Counted from the first letter of the stretch, positions 13,574 through 23,639 are shown. The stretch is DNA of 64,000 nucleotides from Aquabacterium sp. A7-Y (GCF_026153205.1 NZ_JAPFBW010000014.1:62001-126000), one strand, 5' to 3'. The notes: generated from the letters alone by a model not told the origin. Numbers and translations: made by a program.

Positions 13574-15205
13574 TCAGTTGGGAACGCAGGCCTGGGCCGT
13601 GCCACCGCTGTTCGGGTTCCGCGGCGGGTCGCTGCGCCAGCGGTTGTAGCGGTACAGCGTCATCGAGCAGTTGGCGCCGATCTCCAGGTCGAACACATGC
13701 AGGTAGTGATTATCACCTTCCCCGGCAGGCGGCGAGAAGATCACGGTACGGCCGGCGTAGTTCAGCTCGACGCGGGCCGGCGACTCGGTCATCCCCGGAG
13801 ACGTCTGTTGACTGAAGTTGTGCAGGTAGAAGCGGTAGATGCCCACCTTCGGGCGGCGCACGGTCGTGATCTCCGGGCCGAAGCCGGAGATATCGTCGAC
13901 ATCGAGGCTGGAGTACGGCTCGGTCGACAGGCTGCCCTTGGCCGTGTAGTCGACCTTGGCGCCGCCGGGAATGTGCAGGTGCGAATCGATATCGCGCGGC
14001 GAGGCGCCCCAGGTCAGCCTCACCGTTGCCGCGTTGATCAGCGGCACGGTCAGGCAGGGCGTGAGGTTCAGGTTGGCAGTGCTGACCGAGGTGAGCACCG
14101 CGTTGCTCTGGTAAACGCCACGACGCCCGGTCACGACCAACTGGCTGTTCTGCGGCACCGGCAGCGAGAAAGCCCCGGAATCGGAGGTTTGGCCGAAGGC
14201 CAGGCCGCTGTAGTTCACACCCTCGACCCAGACGCGGCCGCCGGCTACCGGCGCACCCGCGTCGTCAACCATGCAGCCGTTCACGAGGACCGGCGACTGC
14301 AGGGCGGCACCGACCATCCACTGTCCGAACCGCGTGACCGTGGCTTCGTAGTAGCTGCCGGAAGCGCCGGAGCCCAGCGTCGCCGTGCCGTCCTGGACCC
14401 AGCGTCCCGTCGTCGTGTCGAGGTAGTAGATGTTGGCCGTCGCGGGGTTGGAAGCGGCCTTCGTGCTGACGGGAACGCGCAGCGTGACCGGGTCGGTTCC
14501 GGAGATCGTGACGGCGGGATCCGCCGAGAGCACAACCGCGCCGTAGGACTGCAGCGGCTCGCCGGTGCTGGAGGTGTAGTCGCCCGAGAGCGCGAAGCTG
14601 TCGGCGCCCACCGCCACCGGGCTCAGCCTCACCGACGCGTTGGCCGAGAGGGAGCCGGCCGGGATGCTGGCGCTTGCCGGGCCGGCGCCGGACGTCAGCT
14701 GGCTCGCCGATCCGGTGGTCACCGCCGCCGTCGTGCCGTGCGGCGTCAGCTTGAACAGCGTCACGGACGGCACCGCGGCCACCACGGCCGTCGCGAGGAA
14801 CTGGCTCTCGAAGCCCTCCTTGCTGGCCTGCTGGATCAACCGGCCGATGGGGTCGTACGATGCCTGCGAGAAAAAGCCGCTGGCGTCTGTCGACAGGTTC
14901 ACATCGCCGAAACTCACCGCCGCGGCCTCGATCGCCGCACCGCTTTCGGCGCTCACCACCGACCCCTGGATGGCTGCCGTGCTGATCTGCACCGTGGCAT
15001 CAGGCGTCGGACGTGCACCGTCCGAGCCGCCGCTGGCCACACAGGTGGTCTGAGGCTCGCCAGCGATGGGCGAGAGGCCCTTGCCGGGGCATGCGTAAAG
15101 CGAGGCGCCGGCACTGCCGCCGCCCCCGCCGCACGACGCCGTTGCGACCACGCCTGCCGCCAGCGCAAGCCGGCGCAGGATCCCCTCCGCTTCAAACTTA
15201 CTCAT
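13574..15205 (-). CDS. Large putative surface lipoprotein with C-terminal DUF2135/YfaP-like domain
   Basis: 543 aa, function unknown. The signal peptide ends in TASC (Cys25), followed by a Gly-rich linker. Residues about 75-160 and 305-380 resemble carboxypeptidase-regulatory-like (CarboxypepD) beta-sandwich repeats ([41 protein letters not shown]). Residues about 393-520 ([20 protein letters not shown], then [11 protein letters not shown]) resemble the DUF2135/YfaP beta domain. The start has GAGGGAA ahead of the ATG. It sits between aroK and aroB, normally adjacent, so it is probably an acquired gene that now shares this transcript. Domain names are from memory and unverified. Confidence 0.7.
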   Translation of the reverse strand: MSKFEAEGILRRLALAAGVVATASCGGGGGSAGASLYACPGKGLSPIAGEPQTTCVASGGSDGARPTPDATVQISTAAIQGSVVSAESGAAIEAAAVSFGDVNLSTDASGFFSQASYDPIGRLIQQASKEGFESQFLATAVVAAVPSVTLFKLTPHGTTAAVTTGSASQLTSGAGPASASIPAGSLSANASVRLSPVAVGADSFALSGDYTSSTGEPLQSYGAVVLSADPAVTISGTDPVTLRVPVSTKAASNPATANIYYLDTTTGRWVQDGTATLGSGASGSYYEATVTRFGQWMVGAALQSPVLVNGCMVDDAGAPVAGGRVWVEGVNYSGLAFGQTSDSGAFSLPVPQNSQLVVTGRRGVYQSNAVLTSVSTANLNLTPCLTVPLINAATVRLTWGASPRDIDSHLHIPGGAKVDYTAKGSLSTEPYSSLDVDDISGFGPEITTVRRPKVGIYRFYLHNFSQQTSPGMTESPARVELNYAGRTVIFSPPAGEGDNHYLHVFDLEIGANCSMTLYRYNRWRSDPPRNPNSGGTAQACVPN

Positions 15206-15269
15206 CGTTCCCTCACTACCGCTCTTTTCTCATCTTCGGCCTGCGCGATCCGTCACGCAAACCGTCCAA

Positions 15270-15815
15270 TCACATCGTGGTCTTACCAGTACGCGGCGCG
15301 CTCGCCAGCCCCGCGAGCTCCACCTGCATCGCGATCATGTTCACCATCGTCTGCTGCGACGGCGGTCCCGTCTCGATGCAGAAGTCGGCGATGGACGTGT
15401 AGTACGGATCCCGCTCCGCATGCAGGTCGCGCAACTTGCCCAAGCCGTCGCCCCCTTGCAGCAGCGGGCGTTTCGTGTCGTGTTTCAGACGGCGCCACAG
15501 GTCCTCAGGGCTGGCCTTGAGGTAGACGACGGTGCAGCGGTCGGCCAGCGCGCGACGGTTCTCCTCGCGCAGCACCGCACCTCCGCCGGTCGCCAGCACG
15601 AAGGCGCTTGCCCGTGTCAGCTCGTCGATCACCTGCACCTCGACGTCCCGGAAGGCCGCTTCGCCATGGCGCTGGAAGTAGAAGCCGATGCTGCAGTCCA
15701 GACGCTTTTCGATTTCGGCGTCGGAGTCGACGAACGGGACATCGAAGCGCCGGCCGAGGTGTCGGCCGATGGTGCTTTTGCCGCACCCCGGCATGCCGAC
15801 CAAGGCCAGCTTCAC
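15270..15815 (-). CDS. aroK: Shikimate kinase
   Basis: Phosphorylates shikimate at the 3-hydroxyl with ATP. The 181 aa include the P-loop GMPGCGKST (7-15), the substrate-binding DSDAEIE near 31-37, the FRDVE motif, the GGG of ATGGGAV, and the lid region with KRPLL. The GTG start lies 1 bp after the pilQ stop, so it belongs to the pilus operon transcript, a standard arrangement in Beta- and Gammaproteobacteria. A lipoprotein gene, not aroB, follows. Confidence 0.96.
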   Translation of the reverse strand: MKLALVGMPGCGKSTIGRHLGRRFDVPFVDSDAEIEKRLDCSIGFYFQRHGEAAFRDVEVQVIDELTRASAFVLATGGGAVLREENRRALADRCTVVYLKASPEDLWRRLKHDTKRPLLQGGDGLGKLRDLHAERDPYYTSIADFCIETGPPSQQTMVNMIAMQVELAGLASAPRTGKTTM

Positions 15816-15816
15816 C

Positions 15817-17976
15817 TCAACGCACCGCCGTCCGATCCGAGATGACGCGCGGCGTCAGGAAAACCAGCAACTCGGTCTTCTCCGCCGCACGGCCCTTGGT
15901 CTTGAACAGATAGCCCAGCACCGGCACGTCGCCCAACAGCGGGACCTTGCTCTCCTCGTCTCGCTCGACCTGCTCGAAGATGCCGCCGATGACGACGGTG
16001 CCGCCGTTCTCGATCAGCACCTGGGTCTTGACGTGTTTGGTATTGATCGCGAGACCCGCCGGCGTGGTCTGACCGACGCTGTCCTTGTTGATATCGACGT
16101 CAAGGATGATGTTGCCCTCGGGCGTGATCTGGGGGATCACTTCCAGCTTCAGGTTGGCCTTGCGGAAGGCAATCGCCGTGGCGCCGCTCGAAGTGGCGGT
16201 CTGATACGGGAGCTCGGTACCTTGCTCGATCAGGGCCTTCACCTGGTCTGCCGTGATGACACGCGGGCTCGACACCACCTTGCCCTTGCCATCGGCTTCG
16301 AGCGCCGACAGCTCCAGGTTGAGGAAGCGGTTGGCGGTCGCGCTGAACAAGGACAGCGCGAAGCTGGCCGGGTTCTGGCCGTTGATGCTGGTCGCCGGGA
16401 GGTTCACGAAGTAGGTGTTCGGAACATAACTGCCGCCGGTCTCTTCGGCCTGCAGCGTCTGCTCGCCGACACCCAGGTAGTTGCCGGTGACGGCGATGCG
16501 ATTGCTGCCGCCGACACCCCAGCCTGGCGTTCCACCGCGAACGCCCCGCAGATCGGTGGCACCCAGCTTCACGCCCAGTTGGCGCCCGAAGGTATCGCTC
16601 GCCTCGACGATCCGCGCCTCGATCATCACCTGCCGGACCGGAATGTCGATCTTGGCGATCAGCTGCTGGATCTCCTCCAGCTTGGACGGGATGTCGGTCA
16701 CGAACAGCTGGTTCGTGCGCGTTTCGAAGATCGCGCTGCCACGGGCGGTGAGGATGGGCTTGCCGCCGCCACCGCCAGCGCCGCCCTGCCCCATCAACGC
16801 CTTGGTCACCTCTTCGGCCTTGGTGTAGTTGAGCTGGAACGACTGGGTCCGCAGGGGCTCCAGCTGCGTCACCTGGGCCTTGGCTTCCAGGTCCAGCTTT
16901 TCCTTGGCGGCAATCTCGTCCTTGGGCGCAATCCACAGCACATTGCCGGACTTGCGCATGCCCAGGCCCTTGGCCTGCAGGATGATGTCGAGCGCCTGGT
17001 CCCAGGGCACGTCCTTCAGCCGCAGCGTGACGTTACCGGTCACGGTATCGCTGGTCACGACGTTGAAGTTGGTGAAATCGGCGATGACCTGCAGGAGCGC
17101 ACGAACCTCGATGTTCTGGAAGTTCAGCGACAGCTTCTCGCCCTGGTAGCCGGGGCCCTGCACCAGCTTGTTCGGGTCCTGCTTCTGAGGCCGCACCTCG
17201 AGCACGAACTGGGTGTCGGTCTGGTAGGCGCTGTGCTCCCAGCTGCCGCGCGGCTCGACCACCATGCGCACACGGTCGCCGGCCTGGAACGTCGAGACCG
17301 TCTGCACCGGAGTACCGAAGTCGGTCACGTCCAGGCGACGGCGCAGATTCTCGGGAAGCGTGGATCGCAGGAACTCGACCACCAGGCTCTGGCCCTGCTG
17401 GCGGATGTCGACACCGACCTGGTTGTTCGGCAACTCGACCACCACCCGGCCGGCATTCTCCTGCCCGCGCCGGAAGTCCACGTCCTTCAGCGCCAGCTGA
17501 TCGCGGTTGAGGCTTTCAGAGAAGTGCACCGCGTCGGACTTGGGAGATGCCGACGCGCTCGCCTGGCCACCACCGGACTCCAGCACCAGCAGCAGCGTCT
17601 TGCCCTGCAGTTGTGCGGTGTAGTTGGACGGCTGCTTCAGATTGAGCACCAGGCGCGTGCGCTCGCCGGCCTGCGCCACATTGGCCGAGCGCAGGTTGCC
17701 CTGGTTGATGTCGATCGAGGAGCGGCCCATGGCATTGCTGACGCCGGGCAGGTCGATCGCGATGCGCGGGGGGGTCTGGATGGTGAAACCCGACGGCACG
17801 GCGGCCAGGGGCTGGGCCAGCTCGATGCGCACGACTTCGGCGCCGGACTGCTGGCTGGTGTTGATCGACTGGATGGCGTTCTGCGCCCAGGCGAGCACTG
17901 GGGAGACCACGAGCGACAGGCCCAGCGCCAGAGAGCGAAGCGGAGTGTTCATCAAAGTCCCGAATGTCTTGTTCAT
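15817..17976 (-). CDS. pilQ: PilQ, type IV pilus secretin
   Basis: Outer-membrane secretin through which the type IV pilus emerges. The 719-aa protein has a signal peptide ending AWA, two AMIN peptidoglycan-binding domains (about 35-110 and 155-260), an STN/N0 domain beginning LSLNFQNIEVRALLQVIADF, a secretin N domain, and the secretin core with the VIGGIFEQ and VPLLGDVPVLGYLFK signatures. The ATG overlaps the pilP stop by 4 bp (ATGA). A Gly-rich loop occurs in the N-domain region. Confidence 0.97.
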   Translation of the reverse strand: MNKTFGTLMNTPLRSLALGLSLVVSPVLAWAQNAIQSINTSQQSGAEVVRIELAQPLAAVPSGFTIQTPPRIAIDLPGVSNAMGRSSIDINQGNLRSANVAQAGERTRLVLNLKQPSNYTAQLQGKTLLLVLESGGGQASASASPKSDAVHFSESLNRDQLALKDVDFRRGQENAGRVVVELPNNQVGVDIRQQGQSLVVEFLRSTLPENLRRRLDVTDFGTPVQTVSTFQAGDRVRMVVEPRGSWEHSAYQTDTQFVLEVRPQKQDPNKLVQGPGYQGEKLSLNFQNIEVRALLQVIADFTNFNVVTSDTVTGNVTLRLKDVPWDQALDIILQAKGLGMRKSGNVLWIAPKDEIAAKEKLDLEAKAQVTQLEPLRTQSFQLNYTKAEEVTKALMGQGGAGGGGGKPILTARGSAIFETRTNQLFVTDIPSKLEEIQQLIAKIDIPVRQVMIEARIVEASDTFGRQLGVKLGATDLRGVRGGTPGWGVGGSNRIAVTGNYLGVGEQTLQAEETGGSYVPNTYFVNLPATSINGQNPASFALSLFSATANRFLNLELSALEADGKGKVVSSPRVITADQVKALIEQGTELPYQTATSSGATAIAFRKANLKLEVIPQITPEGNIILDVDINKDSVGQTTPAGLAINTKHVKTQVLIENGGTVVIGGIFEQVERDEESKVPLLGDVPVLGYLFKTKGRAAEKTELLVFLTPRVISDRTAVR

Positions 17977-18509
17977 TGCGCCTTCTCCTGAAGCTGGAGG
18001 CTGCTGATGCGTTCCGTCAAATCGCCGCTGGGATCCTGAACGATCTCCCGGAGGACAATCTCCGTTTCAGTGATTCTGGTGATCCGGCCGTAGTTCTGCC
18101 CCAGGTAGTTCCCGACCTGGACCTGATACAACAACTCGTCAACCTTCAGCAGGGCCGACTGCCGTCCCTGACGCGCCACGCTGCCCACCATCGTCATGCT
18201 GTCGAGCGGGAAGGCTTCCAGCGGCTCCTTGCGGCGATTCATTTCGCTGGCCAGCAAGGCGTTGGCTTGCCGGGTTTCCTGTTTCAAGGCGACCGCCAAC
18301 TTCTGCGGGCTGAACGGCTCCACCCCGTCGGCCACGACGTAAGGCTGGGCCTCGAATTTTTTCGGCGGCTCGATCGGCTTGACGCTGGGCCGGACCTCGC
18401 GCTTCTGCTGATCCATCCAGGCCTCGAGTTCGTCCTGCCCGGAGCCGCATGCGCTCAGCAGGACCAGCGCGGAAAGCGCGCCGACCACGGTCCGTCTGTG
18501 GACGCTCAT
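17973..18509 (-). CDS. pilP: PilP, type IV pilus inner-membrane lipoprotein
   Basis: Lipoprotein linking the PilMNO platform to the PilQ secretin. 178 aa with lipobox LSAC (Cys21), a disordered Pro/Lys-rich N-terminal part that binds PilNO in relatives, and a C-terminal beta-domain (VGNYLGQNYGRITRITETEI). The ATG overlaps the pilO stop (ATGA), and its own stop overlaps pilQ the same way. Confidence 0.94.
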   Translation of the reverse strand: MSVHRRTVVGALSALVLLSACGSGQDELEAWMDQQKREVRPSVKPIEPPKKFEAQPYVVADGVEPFSPQKLAVALKQETRQANALLASEMNRRKEPLEAFPLDSMTMVGSVARQGRQSALLKVDELLYQVQVGNYLGQNYGRITRITETEIVLREIVQDPSGDLTERISSLQLQEKAQ

Positions 18510-19204
18510 TTCTTGCCCCCCTTCCCCTTCCCCTTCTTCGCCGCAGCGGCCGCAGCTCGTTGCGCTTCCAGCTCCGCCTGATCCAGATAACGGTAGGTTC
18601 GCGCTGTCGCTTCCATGCCCAGCACCGCTCCGCCGTCCCTGGGGGGCGTGCTGATGTGCAAGCCGTGCAAGGTCACGATGCGCGACAGGTTCGCGACGTC
18701 CGCGGTGAAGGAACCGATGTCGTGGTAGCGCCCGGTCACCCGGATGGAGATGGGCAGCTCGGCGTAGTAGTCCTTCACGACCACTTGCCCCGGCTTGAAC
18801 AGCTCGAACTGGAGTCCACGCCCCAGACCGGCCTGGTTGATGTCCGACAGCAAGGCGTCCATCTCGGCCTTGCCGGGCAACTGCTTCTCCAGCTGCGTCA
18901 CGTATTCCTGCACCTGCAGCCGCTGCTTGCGAAGCTCGTCCAGGTTGACCGCCTGGGTCAGCTTGGAACGGTACTGCTCCTTCAGCGTCGGCTCCTTCTG
19001 GACTTCGGCCTCGAGGGCGTCCGCTTCGTCGGAAAGCACCAGGAACCAACCCAGCACCACCACCAGGACGGCGGCGACAAACCAGGCCAGGGCCTTCGGA
19101 AGAATCGGCCACTGCCCGGGCTCGTTGGTGTCGAGTCCGCGGAACTGGGAGGCGATCTCGTCCGAGAGTTCGCTCAGGTTGATATTGAAAGAATCTTTAG
19201 CCAT
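18506..19204 (-). CDS. pilO: PilO, type IV pilus assembly protein
   Basis: Inner-membrane component that dimerises with PilN. 232 aa: a short cytoplasmic N-terminus, one membrane segment (LAWFVAAVLVVVLGWFLVL, about 38-56), a coiled-coil and a ferredoxin-like periplasmic domain, then an unusual Ala- and Lys/Gly-rich C-terminal tail (after about 212). The start is the ATG 13 bp after pilN, with GAGGG just ahead; the frame is open further upstream without a ribosome site. Confidence 0.94.
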   Translation of the reverse strand: MAKDSFNINLSELSDEIASQFRGLDTNEPGQWPILPKALAWFVAAVLVVVLGWFLVLSDEADALEAEVQKEPTLKEQYRSKLTQAVNLDELRKQRLQVQEYVTQLEKQLPGKAEMDALLSDINQAGLGRGLQFELFKPGQVVVKDYYAELPISIRVTGRYHDIGSFTADVANLSRIVTLHGLHISTPPRDGGAVLGMEATARTYRYLDQAELEAQRAAAAAAKKGKGKGGKK

Positions 19205-19217
19205 GCCCTCGGCCCTC

Positions 19218-19847
19218 TCACGACTGCTTCGCAGGCCGGCCGGCCTGCGCGGGGGCGGCGGGGACCGTCTCGGCATCCGGGCCCTTCGGTCGTTTCAGCG
19301 CCACGCGGATCGAGAACTGGAACAGCCGCTTCTGCTCGCGGTCGGCCCCCGCAGCCACGGAAGCCGCCTTGATTTCGACCAGCTCGGGCCGCTCCAGCCA
19401 GGGGGAACTGTAGGCGGTGTTGCGCAGCAGCTCCGAGACGCGCTCGTTGGTCTGCGCGGTGCCGTTGATCAGCACGCCGTCGCCTTCCTGCTTGATGCTG
19501 CCCAGGTAGACACCCTCGGGTGTCTGCTTGACCAGTTCGTTGAGCAGGTGCACCGGCATGTTGCGGTCGGTCTGGAGGTCTTCCACGGCCTTCTGGCGCG
19601 CCTTGAGGTTGTCGATCTCGGCGCGCAGCGTGGCGATGTCCTTGATCTGCTCGTCGAGCACCGCGATCGCCTGCTTCAAGGTGTCGTTGCGCCGCTGCTG
19701 CTCGCTGATCTGCAACTGCAGCAGCGCATACCAGCCGGAGCCGATCAGCACGCCCACGCCGGCGGACAGCGCCAGAGCCGCAAAAAAGGCCTGCTTGCGC
19801 CGGCGGCGCTTTTCCTCCCGGTGCGGGAGCAGGTTGATCAGGATCAT
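19218..19847 (-). CDS. pilN: PilN, type IV pilus assembly protein
   Basis: Bitopic inner-membrane protein whose N-terminal MILINLLPHREEKRRRRK binds cytoplasmic PilM. One membrane segment follows (about 20-41), then a coiled-coil and a periplasmic domain; 209 aa. The ATG overlaps the pilM stop (ATGA), so the longer frame is rejected. The C-terminal tail is Pro/Ala-rich. Confidence 0.95.
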   Translation of the reverse strand: MILINLLPHREEKRRRRKQAFFAALALSAGVGVLIGSGWYALLQLQISEQQRRNDTLKQAIAVLDEQIKDIATLRAEIDNLKARQKAVEDLQTDRNMPVHLLNELVKQTPEGVYLGSIKQEGDGVLINGTAQTNERVSELLRNTAYSSPWLERPELVEIKAASVAAGADREQKRLFQFSIRVALKRPKGPDAETVPAAPAQAGRPAKQS

Positions 19848-20923
19848 TGCAGGAATCTCCGCATCGCGAGGCCGCAAGCGGTCAGGTAGGAAGGAGCTTC
19901 ACGGCGGAGCTTGCTCTCGCGCACGCTGGAGCCGAGCTTCATGCCGTCGAAGGGATTGACCACCATCGACGCGAAGCCGGTCTGCTCGGTCACGCGCTCC
20001 TTCAGCCCGGGCAGCGCGGCGCTGCCGCCGGCCAGCATCACGTAGTGGACCTTGTGGTGCGGCGTGCTGGTGAAGAAGTACTGCAGGGCCCGGCCGATCT
20101 CCTGCGAGAGGCTGTCGACGAAGGGCGTGAGGATGGACTGCTCGTAGTCCTCGGGCAGGTCGCCGGCCAGCTTCTTCTGCTCGGCCTCCTCGAACGAGAA
20201 GCCGTACTGGCGCGAGATCAGCTGGGTCAGCTGCGAGCCCCCGAACGCCTGATCGCGGTCGTAGAGCAACTCGTCGTCGCGCAGCACCTTCAGGCTGGTG
20301 GTCTCCGCGCCGATCTCGAACAGCGCGACCAGCGAATCGCGGCCTTCGTTGGGCAAGGTCGTGATCAGCCGCCCGACGGCCAGGCGCGAGGCATAGGACT
20401 CGATGTCCAGCACCACCGGCTTGAGGCCGGCCGCCTCGGCCAGACCCTGGCGATCCTGCACGCGATCCTTGCGGGACGCGGCGATCAGCACCTCGACATC
20501 GCCCGCCGAGGTGGGGCTGGGGCCGACAACACAGAAGTCGAGACTTACTTCATCGAGCGAGAAGGGGATGTACTGGTTCGCCTCGGATTCGACCTGCACC
20601 TCGAGCTCTTCCTCGCGCAGGCCGGCAGGCAGCATGATCTTCTTGGTGATCACCGCCGATTGCGGCATCGCCATCGCGACGTGTTTGGTGCGCGTGCCGC
20701 TTTTCACCACCACCCGGCGCACCGCGTCGGCCACCTCGTCGAACTTTTCGATCTGGCCATCCGCGATCCAACCCTTTTCGAAACTTTCGGTCGCAAATCG
20801 CTCGACTACGTACTCGCCGGCCGCGTTCTGGCCCAGCTCGACGAGCTTCACGCTCGACGAGCTGATGTCCAGCCCCACAAGCGGCGCATGCTTGCGGCCC
20901 AACAAAACGTCAAGAAAGCTCAA
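19844..20923 (-). CDS. pilM: PilM, actin-like type IV pilus assembly protein
   Basis: Cytoplasmic actin-fold ATPase-like protein that anchors the PilNOP platform. 359 aa with GLDISSSSVKLVEL (phosphate 1 region), a long SHS2 insert, and the LAGGSAALPGLKERV adenosine motif near the end. I chose the TTG at 20923 because GGAGG precedes it by 5-6 nt and the product begins MSFLDVLLGRKH, as in relatives. It is the first gene of pilMNOPQ-aroK; a TTTACT-N18-TATTAA promoter candidate lies about 25-55 bp upstream on the minus strand. Confidence 0.94.
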   Translation of the reverse strand: MSFLDVLLGRKHAPLVGLDISSSSVKLVELGQNAAGEYVVERFATESFEKGWIADGQIEKFDEVADAVRRVVVKSGTRTKHVAMAMPQSAVITKKIMLPAGLREEELEVQVESEANQYIPFSLDEVSLDFCVVGPSPTSAGDVEVLIAASRKDRVQDRQGLAEAAGLKPVVLDIESYASRLAVGRLITTLPNEGRDSLVALFEIGAETTSLKVLRDDELLYDRDQAFGGSQLTQLISRQYGFSFEEAEQKKLAGDLPEDYEQSILTPFVDSLSQEIGRALQYFFTSTPHHKVHYVMLAGGSAALPGLKERVTEQTGFASMVVNPFDGMKLGSSVRESKLRREAPSYLTACGLAMRRFLQ

Positions 20924-21186
20924 GGGTCCCTCCAACGCGCAAGTAAGTGCGCCGGATTGTTAATAAGTTACTTCAATGCTATCAGTAAACCCCTTGAGCA
21001 ACAAAGATTTTTTCACGGTTTGGGCGTTTCTTTGCCCCCTGAAAACGGGGTGTGAAATAAGCCTTCCGGGACAACCCTGAGGGCTCGCCGAAGCCCGAAA
21101 CCGCCGCCTTCGGGAACCCCTCGAGTCGGGCTCGCCGGCGGCCCGGGCGCGATTTCTATAATGCGCCCGACCCTTCTAGGAACGAC
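20924..21186. promoter_or_regulatory. Divergent promoter region of pilM and ponA
   Basis: 263 bp without a gene. On the plus strand a perfect TATAAT (21157-21162) lies 25 bp before the ponA ATG, with no good -35. The pilM-proximal part (about 20940-21010) is clearly AT-richer than its surroundings and holds the pilM promoter candidate. Confidence 0.5.
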
Positions 21187-23556
21187 ATGACCGATTCTGA
21201 GCGCCCTGCACGAGCCGCCTCGTCAGGCACCACTCTTGCTCCCTGGCAACGCTGGCTTCTCAAGACCCTGTCCTGGGCCATCGGCCTCGCGGTGGCGGGT
21301 GCCTTCTGTGTGCTGATGGTCGTGGGCATTGCATTGTCGATCGCCTATCCCAACCTGCCCGAACTCAGCGGCCTGATGGACTACCGCCCCAAGCTGCCGA
21401 TGCGGGTCTACTCGGCCGACCATGTCCTGATCGGCGAGTTCGGCGAGGAGCGCCGCAAGTTCGTGCCCATCAAGGACATTCCCAAGGTCATGCAACAGGC
21501 GGTGCTGGCGATCGAGGACGCTCGCTTCTACCAGCACAGCGGCGTCGACTATGTCGGCGTGCTGCGGGCCGGCCTGGCCAACTTCATGGACGTGGGCCGC
21601 CAGGGGGCCTCGACCATCACGATGCAGGTGGCGCGCAACTTCTATCTGTCCACCGAGAAGACCTTCACGCGCAAGATCTACGAGATCCTGCTGGCGCTCA
21701 AGATCGAAAGCATGCTGAGCAAGGACCAGATCCTGGAGCTCTATATGAACCAGATCTACCTGGGCCAGCGTGCCTACGGCTTCGCCGCGGCCAGCGAGAC
21801 CTATTTCGGGAAAAGCCTGCAGGACATCACAGTGGCCGAGGCCGCCATGCTGGCCGGGCTGCCCAAGGCACCGGCCGCCTACAACCCCGTCGTGAACCCG
21901 CCGCGGGCCCGCCAGCGCCAGCAGTACATCATCACCCGCATGCTGGAGAACGGCTTCATCACCCAGCAGCAGCACGATGAGGCGCGCGGGCAGGTGCTGA
22001 AATACCGCCAGCCCTCGCAGGTGCCCGTGCACGCCGAATACGTCGCGGAAACGGCGCGCATGCTGATCCACAACCAGTACGGGGTGGAGGCCTACACGCG
22101 CGGCCTGAACGTCTACACCACGATCAAGTCGACCGACCAGGCAGTGGCCTACCGTGCGCTGCGCCGCGGCATCCTGGACTACGAGCGCCGCCAGCATTAC
22201 CGGGGCCCTGAGGGTTACCTCAACCTGCCGGACGATCCGAAGGAGCTCGATGCGCGCATCGCCGAAGCCCTGGTGGAGCACCCCGACAACGACGAGCTGC
22301 GTGCCGCCGTCGCGATCGAAGTGAGCCCGAAGAAGATCGTTGCGGTGCTGCAGAACGGTGAGGACATCACGATCACCGGGGCCGGCCTGCGGCCGGTGGA
22401 GTCCGGCCTCTCGCCCAAGGCCAACCCGAAAGTACAGATCCGCCGGGGCGCCGTCATCCGCCTGGTGCAGGGCAACAAGGGCGAGTGGTCGGTCACCCAG
22501 TTGCCCGAGGTCGAGGGCGCCTTGATCGCACTCGATCCGCGCGACGGCGCGATCCGCTCGCTGGTCGGCGGCTTCGACTACGCCAAGAACAAGTTCAACC
22601 ACGTCACCCAAGCCTGGCGCCAGCCCGGCTCCAGCTTCAAGCCCTTCATCTATTCGGCCGCGCTGGAGAAGGGCTTCACCCCCGCCACCGTGGTCAACGA
22701 CGCCCCGCTGTTCTTCAATGCCGGCAGCACCGGCAGCCAGCCCTGGGAGCCGAAAAACTATGACGGCACCTTCGACGGCCCGATGTCGCTGCGTCGCGGC
22801 CTCGCGAAGTCGAAGAACATGGTCTCGATCCGCGTGCTGCAGTCCATCGGGCCGGCCTATGGGCAGGAGTTCGTCAAGAATTTCGGCTTCGACGCCGAGA
22901 AGCACCCGGCCTACCTGACGATGGCGCTGGGCGCCGGCTCGGTCACGCCGCTGCAGATGGCCGCGGCCTATTCGGTGTTTGCCAATGGCGGCTACCGCGT
23001 CAACCCCTACCTGGTGACCCGGGTCACCGACACCAAGGGCCGCGTGCTGGCCGACACCCAGCCGCCCCCGTTGCAGGAATCGATGCGCGCGATCGACGCG
23101 CGCAACGCGTTCGTGATGACCAGCATGATGCAGGAGGTCACCCGCTCGGGCACCGCTGCGAAGGCCCAGGCGACGCTGAAGCGGCCCGACATCTACGGCA
23201 AGACCGGCACGACCAACGACTCGCTGGACGCCTGGTTCGCCGGCTACCAGCCGACGCTCGCTGCCGTGGTCTGGGTCGGCTACGACACGCCTCGCAAGCT
23301 GGGCAGCCGCGAGACCGGTGGTGGCCTGTCGCTGCCGATCTGGATCGACTACATGGCCCACGCGCTGAAAAACGTGCCGGTGCAGGAGCCGACGCCACCC
23401 GAGGGCCTGGTGAACCTGGGTGGCGAGTGGTTCTACGACGAGTTCACGCGCGGCGCCGGCGTCAGCAGCCTGGGCCTCGACGACCGGCCGCCCTCCCCGC
23501 CCGCCGCCTCCGAGGAAGAACGGCGCAGCATCCTGGATCTGTTCCGGGGGCCCTGA
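21187..23556 (+). CDS. ponA: Penicillin-binding protein 1A (bifunctional)
   Basis: Class A PBP that polymerises glycan strands and cross-links peptides. The 789 aa contain a membrane anchor (about 28-54), a GT51 glycosyltransferase domain with catalytic EDARFYQHSG (Glu110) and GASTITMQVARN, an OB-like insert, and a transpeptidase domain with SSFK (482-485), SKN (542-544) and KTGT (672-675). The ATG has AGGAA ahead. It is divergent from pilM, an arrangement frequent in Beta- and Gammaproteobacteria. Confidence 0.96.
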   Translation: MTDSERPARAASSGTTLAPWQRWLLKTLSWAIGLAVAGAFCVLMVVGIALSIAYPNLPELSGLMDYRPKLPMRVYSADHVLIGEFGEERRKFVPIKDIPKVMQQAVLAIEDARFYQHSGVDYVGVLRAGLANFMDVGRQGASTITMQVARNFYLSTEKTFTRKIYEILLALKIESMLSKDQILELYMNQIYLGQRAYGFAAASETYFGKSLQDITVAEAAMLAGLPKAPAAYNPVVNPPRARQRQQYIITRMLENGFITQQQHDEARGQVLKYRQPSQVPVHAEYVAETARMLIHNQYGVEAYTRGLNVYTTIKSTDQAVAYRALRRGILDYERRQHYRGPEGYLNLPDDPKELDARIAEALVEHPDNDELRAAVAIEVSPKKIVAVLQNGEDITITGAGLRPVESGLSPKANPKVQIRRGAVIRLVQGNKGEWSVTQLPEVEGALIALDPRDGAIRSLVGGFDYAKNKFNHVTQAWRQPGSSFKPFIYSAALEKGFTPATVVNDAPLFFNAGSTGSQPWEPKNYDGTFDGPMSLRRGLAKSKNMVSIRVLQSIGPAYGQEFVKNFGFDAEKHPAYLTMALGAGSVTPLQMAAAYSVFANGGYRVNPYLVTRVTDTKGRVLADTQPPPLQESMRAIDARNAFVMTSMMQEVTRSGTAAKAQATLKRPDIYGKTGTTNDSLDAWFAGYQPTLAAVVWVGYDTPRKLGSRETGGGLSLPIWIDYMAHALKNVPVQEPTPPEGLVNLGGEWFYDEFTRGAGVSSLGLDDRPPSPPAASEEERRSILDLFRGP

Positions 23557-23569
23557 GAAAAGGCCTGAT

Positions 23570-23591
23570 GCGCCCGGCAGCCGCCGGGCGC
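23570..23591. terminator. GC-rich hairpin between convergent ponA and cyaY
   Basis: A 9-bp perfect stem (23570-23578 with 23583-23591) and 4-nt loop just after the ponA stop. It has no U-run, so its role as a terminator is only probable. Confidence 0.4.
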
Positions 23592-23639
23592 CGACGCAGC
23601 GGGCCGGCGCGAGACGCCCCGGCGGCCCGCGCGCGTCGC

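Noticed and set aside
13697-15520. A 607-codon plus-strand frame opposite the aroK-aroB lipoprotein
   Set aside because: No domain or start site; the minus-strand gene has a signal peptide, lipobox and ribosome site.
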